A DNA stretch of 64,000 nt, from contig CM059562.1 in NCBI GenBank assembly GCA_030386875.1, positions 45,777,757-45,841,756 on the forward strand, given 5' to 3'. Shown here piece after piece: positions 44,841 through 57,240 of the stretch; the first letter of the stretch is position 1; each line of letters starts with the position of its first letter. The notes beneath the pieces are model-generated. The model was not told the origin of the DNA. It ran no database searches and saw only the letters and a program-made list of their open reading frames with translations. The position numbers were made by a program, and so were the translations under genes. The stretch comes from Morinoia aosen. Lineage: Eukaryota; Arthropoda; Malacostraca; Amphipoda; Talitridae.

Positions 44841-47301
44841 GTGCGGTCCAGTGCTTCCACTTTAGGGTAAAATACCCCATTTTAGGGTAATCAGGGGTGG
44901 TCTAGGGTTGAGTTTAGGGTAAAGCAAAATTCCATGATTTTTAGGGTAATTCGACTTCTGTCGGGGTAGAGCTGCAAAATTGATGGGTAATTGCCTGTCT
45001 TCATTACCAACATCAAGTTTGCTCCCAAGTACTACAATATACCTTGCTTAAGGTACATTGCAGAAGTACGCTACCGAAGCAGTTATGAAAATGTTCAATA
45101 AGAGTCATATTTGGAACAAACTTGCAATAACTCGCTATTAATTTAGTCTGAATTGCACACTACGATCAGGCACAAATTGTTGTTCACATCCCTGCAGATC
45201 TCTCGGAATGCTGATCTCTCATCAGTATAATGTTGTGAGATTTGCTCCATAAATAATACCTTGGCTGATAAGAAGTAATGACAACAATTAAAGTGATATG
45301 CAACTAGGTATAATGTTTGGAATTTTATATTTTCTAACCTTACATTACTAACTCGTAAATGTATCAAGATTTACACCAATACATCGGTCATCGTCCTTTA
45401 CTGGAATTGAACAGCTATATAACGTGTACAGAACGACACTGAGAGCCGAGGGTAGGTATAGTTTTGTTTCAGTCGAGTGCAATTAACTGTGTCAGGTGCA
45501 GTCACGTTCAGTATTGCATTCTGACGAAATATTTGGTCACTTGCGTCGCAGTAAAGTTTTTTTTATTAAATATATTCTGTGTCTGATGAAGCTGCTACAC
45601 CACTTATGAAGGAAAGCCAAATTGTATCGTCTGTTAAGCCCTTTTCACGAAAAGGGAAGAAAGGATAGAGGTTGGTTAGAAAAGTCTCAGTCTTTTACCT
45701 CAACTAAGGATATGGTATACTGTACTATATGGTCAACTATCATTACGTTTGGTAAATCTGAGATTATTCTTCATGCTAACACTCAACGCCATAAAAAATC
45801 TCTCAGTGCATAGAAGGAAAACACAAACCATAACTTTGTAAATTATGGAGGATCATGGAAACATGGTTTGTTAATTATATCACATGATCCAATTGACAAG
45901 TCTTGTATAAAAATTGAAGTGCCGATATGTGCAAATTTTTCTGAGCTTGATTTGCCTATTTCGTTACTACTGAAACAAATGTTTCTTATAGAAAGTAAGC
46001 TTCGGTAAACAAAGAGCTTCAAACATTTTTAGACAATGTTTGGGTAAACATCTACGAAGTGATTTCGTCGTTGTCCTTATTGAAGTTTATATTCTGTAAT
46101 AATTAATGAAAGAACTGATCGCAGTAAAGCTAAACAACTCGGAGTCATCGTCCAATAATGGAGTGAGAGCGCAATCTAGAGTTCCTCTGTTGATCTCGTT
46201 GAATAAGAGGATAGCATAGGCAATGGCTGGTTTAATACTCATGAAAAAAGATTTTAATGAGAAAAATATTAAAGTGAGCGACATTGTAGAGTTCTGTTCT
46301 GCCACAACTAACGTTATGATGGGATCCAAACATTCTGTGTCTTCTTTGTTGAAAAAAAATGAATTTTTGACTTCTTAGAAGAAATGTTGGCTTGGTGGAG
46401 GTACAGATATTGGGAGTGAATAAAAAAGCTTGCGAGATAGAAATCGACGTTCTTCTTTCATTATTCTTGGCACTAAGGCTTATTTACGTAGGACTCCGAT
46501 TCTTGGAGGAGCTACAAGTATTCGACTGTAGGTTTTTGGCTTTTTTGACATGTAGGCTTCTTTCGAAAAATATTCCGGCCATGGGCCGAGATACTCAATT
46601 GTAACGAGGCTCTTATTTGTAATTCAATGGGGGCTAACTTTGAGCCTTGAGCAACATCTGCTTCGCCTTACTCAACGTAAATTATCTCTATACGCAGTTA
46701 AATTCGAACCAATTGAGTAAACCGATTGCAAAAATTTGGGGAAGTCATAATTCTTCATTCAGTGCATTACATTCTTTGCCACGTTCTTTGCAATTGCACC
46801 GAGAATTAGGGTGTATATGCACTTATTTCACATCTTAATTCCTCTAATTTTTTGCGCAAAAATTGTGAAACAGTGTTTGTGTTGAGTTCCATAAATAAGT
46901 GTTTCGAGTATTAATTTGTCGTTCATTTCCTCTTACTATGTCTTTTTTTTCTCTCTGCTAGTCAGGAATGGATCGCCTGGCCTCATACTTTACGCTCATT
47001 GAACAGAGCTTGTAACTAGGTAACCATTCGAAGAAGATAATGAAGTGAAAGCAATATGAAATGTTGCACGTATCGTGAGACATATGACTTCGTATAGTCA
47101 GAGAATTTCATTTTCTTATATCCGCTGGGCCTTGATGTTGTGTCATTTCTACACATATAAGCATGGAAACATTGAATATTTTTATGTAATACCAGCTATG
47201 GGCTAATTTGATATTTTAGGGTAATGTATACATTTTTAGGGTAATCTTGAACAAAGTTTTAGGGTAGGAACTTTTGCAATCGTGGAAGCCCTGGTGCGGT
47301 C
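44841..47301 (+). mobile_element. hAT element copy 2, adjacent to copy 1
   Basis: The element (44849-47293, 2.4 kb) begins CAGTGCTTCCACTTTAGGGT and ends gtggaagccctg. The 8-bp duplication GTGCGGTC is perfect (44841-44848, 47294-47301) and overlaps that of copy 1. It aligns with copy 1 over most of its length but lacks the 1.55-kb insert, so it shows the pre-insertion state. Coding remnants are broken. Confidence 0.92.
45600..46380 (+). pseudogene. hAT-2 transposase fragments
   Basis: A BED-like segment at 45622-45813 (WLEKSQSFTSTKDMVYCTIW ... HANTQRHKK) has Trp in place of the second finger Cys found in hAT-1. At about 46095-46140 the core block YSVIINERTDRSKAKQL follows in another frame, then KVSDIVEFC near 46280. 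Frameshifts and substitutions make it inactive. It is parallel to hAT-1. Confidence 0.6.
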
Positions 47302-47766
47302 ATCTCAAGGCTGCCAGTTACGTCGAAGCAGCGGTGATGGCTACATGTGTTTCGGCGCGCTTGCACACACTCGATCATTCGACGTAATGGGTCGGTTACA
47401 ACCTTTATTTATAATTTTCACTAGAAGAACTGTGGCTACCCCTCACGACCCAACCTCTTTACGTTTGTGATAGGGGGTTTGCTTCTCTTATTTATTTTTT
47501 CCCGCCTCAAACAGTGGAGTTGTGGCAAAGTCGGCTTGGTTGGCGCGCAGCAACGCCTGTTTAATTTCACGTCGGACCTCGCGGTATATTTTTTCCCGCC
47601 TCAAACACTGGAGTTCCGGTAACTCATTTACCGCTGTGTAAAATACTCATTTCCGACGGAAAGTGCATTGAAAAAAACTTATTTATTTTGATCTCATTAA
47701 CAATATTTAGGCATTCAAAACTAGAATATCAATTATGGTCAAGTCCTCAACATTTACCGATGATCC

Positions 47767-50700
47767 ATTTGAAAGATAACTTCATCATAACTTTGTAATT
47801 TTATGGAAATGTTTTAAAATATCTTTCATCTGATATGGTACTCCATTTAATCAAATAGTAGATGATAACATTCATGCTGAGTGTAAATTGACACTATTAT
47901 CATCTATTGAAAAAATCATCTTTGCTTTAAAAATTAGCATATATCTGTGTTAAACTGTCAAAATAAGATGCCTTGCGCTTTTATGCTAATTTTTTAGTAC
48001 ATCTTGAAAATTTTACAATTATGTTTCAAAGAGAACATCATTTTTGGAATAAGTATCCAAAATTAAACAAATAGTAAGTCAGTTGAATAATTTATTGAAG
48101 TATTTCATTGTTGCTACTGAGCTGTTCTCAGAGAGTTCTAATTTAGAAAAACCAAATAAATTGTATGTTTAATAACCTTATCAAGTTAACTCAAACTTTT
48201 TACTCTATTCAGCCATAATGATGCAGTCTCATCTCCTTGCCTAGTAGCAAAAATACTTATAAATGTGTTTGGTAAAAGCACCTAGTATGTTCAGCTGATT
48301 AAAAGTATTTGTGCTGAACTCAGAACATAAATTCTCTTAACTTGATATTTACTAAGTTATTTTCAATTCAATAATAGCTATTTTGCATTATTCTGAACTG
48401 TAAAAAACCAATTGCATTCAGCAGTTGCTAGTTTAACCCTATATAAATGAATACTTTTTCACATAGATGTTTCTTTTTCTACTGATTCTTTCTTACACCT
48501 TATTTTTGTACTCGTATTACTGTTATTACAAACATCATCACTAAGCTGGTTCTGATATGTGGTAGTCACTAATATCAGGCTAGTAAAAAACTTTTACTTA
48601 ATGGTGAACTTTGAATAACACAAAAGGAAAGAAATTCAAGCAGAACTAGAATGTATTGAGGCTATTTTTTGACAGAGGACCAAAAAGTTCGGTAGGGTGC
48701 TGAAGGGTTAGTAAAACCGGCGGTGCTACCTGTGCAATTAGTGTGCAAGCTTTCATTCCCAGGTTCTGCTCAAAACTTAAGAGAAAAATTTTTGTTCCAT
48801 GTTTCATTGAGATAAAAAGAAACCATAAAAGACATATCATAATTTTTTAACTTGTCATGGTGTTTTTGGAAGGAGAGCCTAGTTAGTGTGTATTGTAGAC
48901 TGTAGTCTATCACAAGAGGTAATTATTGTCCAAAGCAGCCTGATAAAAATTCATTTTAGGAAACTTCTATGTCAATTGTACGTTTAATATTAAATTTGCT
49001 GAAGCAAAATGACTTGCAGAATTTGAAAAAGACAAACAGAAAAAAGAGAGGCCTAAGCAAAACCTCCATAAAAAACATTTGTATCTCTTCCTTTTTGAAA
49101 AAGTACAATAAAATATTCAAGTTGCCTGTAAAAGATTGTAAAATGAAGAAATACTTATAGTGAGCCTCATTCTTTTCAACAGATATGTTTCATTTATCTT
49201 CTTGATATATATTGTGTCTTAGTGTATCTTTATTCAGGAAAACTAATTTGAGTCAGCTTGCAACAGATGTGTGTTCAAGCAAAGAATAGGAATTTTTTAT
49301 TCAGTGATATCAACATTATCATAGTGTTGATGAAAGTGGCAGTAGTACCTTTCATTGCATAAATTTGTTTTTTTTATGTGAGTAAAAATTGTAATTAAAT
49401 CAGCTTGATATCTGAAGCTATGCTCCTTTCCATTTCAGGCACCATCAGTGTTCAAGTTATGAGTATATATCACAGTCCAGTGAAGAGGTCCGATGCCACC
49501 GGTTTAGAGTTTCACAAGGATTCTTAACAAGTTTCAAGTGGATATGTGGAAGTTTATTTGTTAGGTAAGTTATTCATCTATATTAAGGAAAATTTCATTG
49601 TTATGTATGTGGAAAACTATTGCACTTCAATTGAAAAGCTTGTTAATTTAATGTCAGAAGTGATACAAATCATTTATCATGATAAAGACAATGGCCTTGA
49701 TATTGAGGTGTGTTACATTTGGGCTGTCATCATCACTTATTTCAGTTAAACATATTTCTTGAAGACCAGGTGAAAAGAATAATTAAATAATATTAATAGA
49801 TATATTACCAGTAGCTCAGTAATTATATTAATAATTTGAAGCACTTCAAACCTATCCTATGTGCTTCACCATTTTGAGAGTTCATTGATTTTGTTAACAT
49901 TAACTTCTGAGAAGGAGTCCACTTTTGATGCATGTGCATTGAAGGATGTTGATTATAGAATTAGAGAAAGCAAATGTTTTCTTTTAATTTCTCAAAATTT
50001 GTATACCATAAAATAATATAAATTGAAGTGAGCTTATGTACTTCTTTCTTCTACAGTAGTGCAAGTGAGTAGGTCTTTGTCAGCATCAGCCTAGAAGTAT
50101 TGATTTATAAATGACCTGAGTATTCGTCTTCCTCCTAAATCTCAGTCAATCTAAGTTCAATTATTTCAATTTCCAGATTTCAATTCTGAAAGAAACTCAT
50201 GCAGCAAAGGGTTGAACACTCTCCACTACAAAGGAACCGAGAATATCTGGGCAGCTTCAGACTCAGCACTGCAGAGTAAAAGCCCAACATGCTGTACAGC
50301 CAAGAGGTTTGTTGCATGGATAGGGCACAGAGTTGATGTGTTCTAGTGTTCATTTATTTTTGCTTGTGTTCATTTTTTGCCATTAGAGTTTTAAACTTGA
50401 TTATGATTTTACCTCATATTTGCATGTATTTAACCTTGGTGTGTTGTGCACTGTTTTTAAAATGACTATGATGGAGGGAAGTGTCATACAGAAAATCATA
50501 TAAATTTAGCAAGTTTTCAGAATTGATACTATTCCTTTTAAATGATTGGATGGATGTGAATTGTGAGTGTAATGATCAGTATTAAAATAAATAGATGCTT
50601 CTCTATTTCAATTCTGCCTTAGCCCTTCTAGATTTTATATAACAAAATATAGAGATTTTGTGTGGGTTTCTTTAGGTAAACCGTATTTTTTGTTTCTATT

Positions 50701-51727
50701 AAATGTGTTTTTTTCAGTCCAAAGACCTGTACTGTGTGATTGACATTTGCTGGCAATGGGATTGATCTAAATCTTGCAATTCATTCATTAATTTCTTGTT
50801 TCATTGAGCTGCTCCCTTTCACTGTTAAGAAAACTGTTTAAATCCGATTGGTCATTCAACTTGTGTTATAGCTTTGGATGAATACCTATGGCTGTAACAG
50901 ATATTTGAATGATTTACAACATACTATCTCTGAGGTAGAAACAGAAAACCTTCATGCTTTTTCACATCTCTGTTTCCATGTCACTATATCTCAGTCTCTA
51001 TAAGGTCAAGCTGATAATGTATGTTTTTTTATCACACTGCGTTTTCCCCTTGACGTCTCAATTGGTCACGAATTAGGTTCAATTTGCGCATTCAAATGAT
51101 CATTATGAGCCCTTTCCTAAACACGCATGCTCGTCCAACCTGTTCAAATCAAACTTCTTGTTGGTTCAATTACTTATCATTCTGAGTTTTAGGACAGTTT
51201 TATTCAGGTACTTTTTCAATGAAATGTTCATGCTTTTTAGATACTTTAGTTTTTTGGGCTAGATGCCTCGTTTTTGTTAACGAAATTTGAAGAACATTAG
51301 AAATTAGAAGAACACCGTCGCATTCTAAATTTTTTTATTTCTTGTGCGCCAACTTCATGTTATTGGGGATTGATATAACTTAACTTCTTTCTATTGTTTA
51401 TTTTTTACACAAATGACTATCAAGACGTACACCACCAGGAGCTGTTCTACTGGAAGAAAGTCTTCTAGCACATGAGGTCCTGCCAGCATTGCAGGAGCTG
51501 AAGTCACAGCATGAGTTCGATTCCCAGCACTTAGGTCGTGATCTTTAAAGCCTACAATCCTTTAAAGGTGTGTTATTTTTTGTTATGCCTGAGGGAGAGT
51601 GATCTAATTTCTCCCACTGTGCATGGTATCAATTACTTTTTGGTACCCAATTTTGTTGAATATAGATACAGGGATATTGATAGATTTGACTCAAGGAGTA
51701 GAAAGCAATGCACTTGATTTTGATATA
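47767..51727. other. AT-rich interior of Z, weak exon-like pieces
   Basis: No recognisable gene. Two stretches have splice-like borders. One is 49439-49564 (acceptor ccatttcag, donor gtaagt), open throughout in one frame (HHQCSSYEYISQSSEEVRCH...). The other is 48961-49160 (acceptor-like cattttag), a basic frame ending in a stop. I do not recognise either protein and phases to later acceptors give stops. Confidence 0.3.
49439..49564 (+). other. Candidate exon inside Z (weak)
   Basis: A 126-base stretch lies between cctttccatttcag and gttag|gtaagt, both close to splice consensus, with one frame open throughout. Reading starts HHQCSSYEYISQSS and ends WICGSLFVR. No domain recognised. It could be an exon of a Z gene or chance. 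Confidence 0.25.
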
Positions 51728-52826
51728 CAGGGGGTTGTGTATTCGATGCATGTATTTTAACCACAGATAGAGCTACGAAAAAAACCCCTCTTTGGTGATT
51801 TTATTGTTTATAAAATCAAATTTTCAACAAAGTTACATCACTTCAAAGTTTTTTACTATGAATACTTTTGGTCGTAAAAATTTTCTTTCTTGTCTGATTT
51901 TCATGAAAATTTAGTTTATGGAGATAATTAGTTTACTTTTAAATTAAATATTTTAAATTACTGCAAAATATTGACCCAAAAAGTAATTACAGAGGTCTAA
52001 AGTCAAAGCCAAATACTTTTATGTCCTCAACTGAAAATTTACAAAAAACTCATTTCATCACAAAGTTTATGTCAAGAGCTTTCAAATAATGTAATAAAAT
52101 TGCTGGTTATCTTCCTATTTCCTACTTCACAATCGATTTTCACGACCAAAACAGCCCCTGGTTCTGTGTGTAGCTTCACTATAAGGCTGCTACCGTCACG
52201 TCGCACCAGCGTGTAACGTTAAATAAACAAGTTACTTGTTAATTTATCCAAATTCTGAAATACTAACACATTGTACAATCGCCCCATTAAGTTACTTCGA
52301 TTCACAAGTTCAACAAGTTAGTTTGTTACATGCCGGCGTGACGTGACGATAGCAGCCTTGTAGTGAGGCTACACGCTGAGCCAGGCAGCTGTTTTGGTCG
52401 TGAAAATCGATTGTAAAGTAGGAAATAGGAAGATAACATTTTACATTTTATTTTATTTCATTACATCATTTGAAAGCTCTTGACGTAAACTTTGTGACGG
52501 AATAAGTTTTTGGTTCATTTTCAATCGAGATCATAAACGTATTTGGCTTTGACTCCAGATCACTCTAATTACTTTTTGGGTTAATATTTTGATGTTTTTA
52601 AATAATTTACCTCAAGAATAGGCAAAGTATCACCCTGAACTAAATTTTATCCAAATCAGCCAAGAAATTGAATTTCTATAACCAAAAGTATTTCTGGGGA
52701 AAAACTTTGAAGTGATATAACTTTTTTCAAATTTGATTCTTTGAACAATAAAATCACCACAGAGTTTGCTTTTTGTAGCTCTAGCTGTGGTTAAAATATG
52801 TACATGGAATTACACAACATTCTGTA
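51726..52826. mobile_element. Large palindromic MITE, 1.1 kb, TA-flanked
   Basis: The left end CAGGGGGTTGTGTATTCGAT and the right end inverted (cagaatgttgtgtaattcca) open long inverted arms of about 400 bp each. The arms share ttttaaccacag, gttttggtcgtgaaaatcga and many other blocks, with a spacer around 52200-52350. TATA lies outside both ends, compatible with a TA duplication as in Tc1/mariner derivatives. Non-coding. Confidence 0.8.
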
Positions 52827-53441
52827 TATGAACGTATTGTGCTTTCTCTACTATTAATTAGCTGTACTCATAAAAATACTTTGACTTGTATTTGTTCAAA
52901 GGCGATGCACTTACTGCTGATGTAACATTTCAATTGCATATCTGGGGTCATTGTGGTCCTATAATTATTTTTTCGATGAAATGAAGATATTTTTCCTGCT
53001 CTTCACTCATATTTTTTCTTGTGAAAAATTTAAGCAGGTTCATTCATAATATGGCTTCTTATCATTGGATGTAAAATAATTTTCGCTGTACTTATTATCT
53101 CTTGTGAGTGCAATTTTGCCTCTTTCTACATAGCGGCTTAGCATAACCGCGTCAACCACGAATTGAGATGGAGTGGTGTTTGTATTGGTGTCTCACTCGT
53201 TGAGTAGATGTTTGTCTTTCTGTCCTAAATATTTCATCAAAACTTTTGAGATGTGTCTGCATAAAGTCCATCTTACATGTGGTCATCCAGAAAAAGGAAA
53301 TGTTGTGAAAATGTTGTTGGGCAAGATGCATTTATTGTTTCGACGTTGTGAAAACAAGCTTCTTTTATTGTAGGCCAAAGATCTTGAAGATGAGTTTGCT
53401 TCTTTGAATTTTAATAATCACGTGCACATATAAAATTCCAG

Positions 53442-53626
53442 AATCTTACGTGTCGTGGACGGAAGGCCAGATGAAAAGCGCCTCCGCATCTCAACACCTT
53501 AGCCATGCCAGTGGCATCGGCGTCATCAGCATTTGGCTCACAGCAGGAGTGCCATCGTCTGCTCCCGAAAAGCTGGTGGAGGTGGAGGTGCTGACGCCGG
53601 AGAAAATTGGCTTGAGCAGACCTTAA
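53442..53626 (+). other. Candidate exon, GC-richer open stretch (weak)
   Basis: After an acceptor-like aaaattccag, one frame is open to a TAA at 53624-53626 and reads SYVSWTEGQMKSASASQHLS ... LVEVEVLTPEKIGLSRP. The composition differs from the AT-rich surroundings. A second frame is also open (starting at 53533, Gly-rich). No domain recognised. Confidence 0.22.
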
Positions 53627-53678
53627 TTGCCTCGGAAGTTTTTAAGAAAGTATTTGCTGTGGTTACTATCATTTATTA

Positions 53679-54459
53679 TACCGGGTGTCCCACAGAAATG
53701 CCCCTAACTTTTCAATTGATTATATCACCGCTTTAAATTAACACATATGAATTGTCATTTTTTCAGAATGTAGTAAATTTTGTTTCCTTTTCGAATAATT
53801 CAAGTTTTTGAAAATCTGTTGAATAACCACTTTACAATGATCGATTTACTGAAAGAGGTAGAAAAACTAATTGTTCAAAGGAAAAGTTTTTAAAACAATT
53901 TCAATATTCTTCCTTAGTTTTGTACTTTCCAAAAATTGTCTTTTCACTCGCTATGTAGTAAATTTTGTTGTTAAAACGTAACCTCCATCATTAATAATTC
54001 TTTGACAACAAATTGAAGAAGTGGTTCAAGAACTGAAAGGAAACGGTGAAATAATCCGCACAACTCTCCATTCAATTTTGGCTAGAAGTTAAGTTTGCCT
54101 TGAGAGAAATGGATGGTATGTCGAAGGATTCTAAATTGTTTTATTTATTTAAACGGAATTTACGGTAATTATTTGTTACTCTTTTAAATTTTTGTTTGTT
54201 TGGTTTCTTGGAAAGTACAAAATAAGAAAGAACCTCGGTATTGTTTTAAAAATTTTCTTTGAAACAATTAGTTTTCCTATCCCTTTTAGTAAATCAATCG
54301 TTGTAAAGTGGTTATTCAATCGATTTTCATAAACTTGAATTATTCGAAAAGAAAAGAAAATTTACTGCATCGTGAAAAAAACACAATTCAAACATGTTAA
54401 TTTGAAGCGGAGATATAATCAATTAAAAAGTTGGGGACATTTTTGTGGGACACCCTGTA
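53679..54459. mobile_element. Mariner-like MITE, 0.78 kb, TA duplication
   Basis: TIRs of about 270 bp begin CCGGGTGTCCCACAGAAATG at the left and cagggtgtcccacaaaaatg (inverted) at the right. TA stands on both sides (53679-53680, 54458-54459). The (ta)cagggtgtccca start is typical of small mariner-type elements in insects. The interior has no transposase. Confidence 0.85.
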
Positions 54460-56540
54460 GTAGAAGTAACAGCTCCTACTGCAATATTTCTTCCATTTCG
54501 ATGAGATGTATAATAACAATCACTTTCAGTGTGCTTTCATTACAGTAACCCGTAAACGAAGAATAATTGTGTGATCGCATTTTAAGCTATGAATTAATTT
54601 AACCTATCCTAACGTCAGCTTAGCGGCTTGGCTGTAAATCTATGTGTGCGTTATATTGACCCATAATTTTGAACTGAAACATTTTTTGTATCATTTAAAC
54701 AAAGTATACAACGCATCAGCCAAATTAAGAGGAACTATGCTGTGATAGTTTTCATTCATCATCATGCATTTTGATTACATATAAGAGAGGACCGGTGCCG
54801 TGATGCTGTCACCCCTCGTGCCGCTCTCAACTGCGCTGCTGTATAAACATGCACTTACCCAAGCGTTGGATGGTAACGAGCTAATTTTGATTTGATCGTC
54901 CATTGCTATAGACTAGCACCCTCAAGTGTCCAGTTCTATCATTTGCGTTCACATTGCTTCTATCAGTTCTGATGCATACTTAGCAATTTCTTCTTCACCC
55001 TTTTTCAAAATTGATGTTTCAATACGCAGGGTATCCTGTACTAGAGAACACTTCGTGCGTTGACTGTTTTATGGTCCATACTAGAAATTCCTTGTTCTTC
55101 AATCTCGTCAGATTGAGTTTATTGTGGATAGAAATTCTTGAATTAATAATTATACTGACAGTGTCATGCCGAGCGTTAATTATTCTGTTCAAATAAGTTT
55201 TTCATCCAATTTATAGAGCTTAAAAGGATGTGAAGCAAAAATTGCACCGATTTCCATCGCATTGCCTGTTACAGTCGATCCTCGAGTTATGTATCGTCTT
55301 ACGCGGACCTAAAGTGAATAAATATTAGTCTCAGCTGGACAACTAGCAATGCTCGTTCTAAGATGCAAATAATTTGTACCGATTTTCTTCATTAAAGTTG
55401 AGGTTTTCACGAGATTCATAACTTGAAGATAGACTGCAATGATTGTTCCATGATTCAATTTCTTCTCCATTTTCAATCATTCAATCGTGTCGCGTCTTAC
55501 AAGACGCGAATTTTGAAAAAAAATTTGCGGCAACATTTTGCGGATCCGTACTGGTCCGCAAGACTGATGCAACGTTCTATTTGACTGAAGTGCTCGTGGA
55601 AAGAACTTCTCCCCGGATAATTTTAAGTTTCTGTGTCCTTTGGTAGTGTGACTATGTGTCAGAAAACTATTAATTCAATTCCTGTGTTCTCGAACTAGCC
55701 ATACATGTTGCTCTGCCACCATGTGTTGTGTGTTTGATAGTGGTGAACAGCCGGCTCCTAGAGCATTCAACGATGCTTCTGGAAGCCGGCGAACCACCTA
55801 CATTGAGTCAGACTAGCCGTTGTGATGTTGTGAATATGCTAGTGCTTCCTCTAGACAGTAGGCTGCATTGTGATGGTAGGAATTTAACAGTTCAGATTCT
55901 AAAATAACAGTATTTTAGCAGGCCCAGTGAATGTGTGGTTCTCACAAATTTGCTTATTAAAAACTTGACTTTGAATTTGAGTTGAATATTAAACTCCAGT
56001 TTAATCATTCACAACTTAACCGTGCATAGCTCAAATTTTATTAAGAAACAAAAATATTTTTTCTGTCAATATCTTGTTGGCTCCTCACCCATGAGCTGTG
56101 CTGGGCAAGTTGCGCCAGTCAGTAAGGTAGAAGCCTAGAGTTAAAGCACTTTCAAAAGTCGACTGGGAATATACCCAGAAATTTATGCGACCACCCGCCC
56201 ATGTGATTTTGTGTTTTCAGGGCGACGTTGGTCAATGTGTACTTGTTGCCCTAGGGACAGTTCACCTGTATTTAAATTAGGTAATCAAATTTGTTGTTCT
56301 CTTAGTGTTGCTTCTGCATCAGAGACCTAACCTCAAAATTCTGCCCTCCAACAGGTATAGCAAAGAAAACCAATAGTCCGGTTCATTTATGTAGACTGAA
56401 GTAGAGAGATTATATACCGAATGAGGATACCGTCCCCCATTTTTTGTGAGTACAGTATATATGTAAAGCGTCAGCTGCTCCACTAGGGGTGTAAACTCTT
56501 GACCACAGCACACATGCTTGATAGTTAAGAAATTACTTTT
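54460..56540. other. No gene recognised
   Basis: Mixed AT-rich DNA. A short hairpin (agccggctcctagagcattc ... gaagccggc) lies at about 55751-55788. Small frames show no motif. Confidence 0.3.
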
Positions 56541-56544
56541 TCTT

Positions 56545-57240
56545 CTCAGTTATTCCAATAGCCGTCTCACTGTGTTATGTGCTTGGCTTTGATAGTGGTG
56601 ATCGATGTGTGCGTGAGTAGACTGTCCTCCTTCGATCTTATGTGTGCATTACAAAATGTGTATCTGCCAATATGTTCTTTAACTGGAGAGACTTATTTTT
56701 CTTCTCAGTTATTCCAATAGCCGTCTCATTCTGTCACGTATTTGGCTTTGACAGTTGTCATTGATGTGTGCGTGAGTAGACTGTCCTCCTTTGATCCTAT
56801 GTGTGCATTACAAATGTGTATTTGTCAATGTGTTCTTTAGCTGGAGAGACTTATTTTTTCTTCTGTTACTCCAATAGCCGTCTCATTGTGTCACGTATTT
56901 GGCTTTGACAGTTTTCATTGATGTGTGCGTGAGTAGACTATCCTCCTTTGATCCTATTTGTGCATTACAAATGTGTATTTGTCAATGTGTTCTTTAGCTG
57001 GAGAGACTTTTTTTTCTTCTCAGTTACTCCAATAGCCGTCTCATTGTGTCACGTATTTGGCTTTGACAGTTGTCAGTGATGTGTGCGTGAGTAGACTGTC
57101 CTCCTTTGATCCTATGTGTGCATTACAAAATGTGTATCTGCCAATGTGTTCTATAGCTGGAGAGACTTATTTTTTCTTCTCAGTTACTCCAATAGCCGTC
57201 TCATTGTGTCACGTATTTGGCTTTGACAGTTGTCATTGAT
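56545..57240. repeat. Tandem repeat, about 158 bp x 4.4
   Basis: The word ccaatagccgtctca recurs at 56555, 56714, 56871, 57029 and 57189, so the period is 157-160 bp. Units also share ggctttgacagt, gtgcgtgagtagact, atcctatgtgtgcattacaa and gagagacttattt. Copies are about 90% alike. The short frame at 57057-57239 is an artefact of the unit. Confidence 0.92.

Larger units (their letters stand above)
40892..44845 (+). mobile_element. hAT element copy 1
   Basis: The element (40900-44837, 3.9 kb) begins CAGTGCTTCCACTTTAGGGT and ends with an inverted, slightly different copy (gtggaagccctg). GACGTGCG stands on both sides (40892-40899, 44838-44845). Both ends are rich in tagggta words. It carries hAT-type coding fragments (BED-like finger near 41.8 kb, YSVILDGTTDRSKAKQLG near 43.7 kb) and a 1.55-kb foreign insert between them. 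It is decayed and non-autonomous. Confidence 0.92.
40516..47766. mobile_element. TIR element Yc, interrupted by two hATs
   Basis: Yc (40524-47758) has TIRs of about 200 bp beginning GGTAAATGTTGAGGACTTGA at both ends and a perfect 8-bp duplication GATGATCC (40516-40523 and 47759-47766). Without the two hAT insertions it would be about 0.85 kb. Its interior carries the module shared with W1 and W2 once on each side (about 40711-40790 and, inverted, 47402-47478). This element dates the hATs as later arrivals. Confidence 0.88.
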
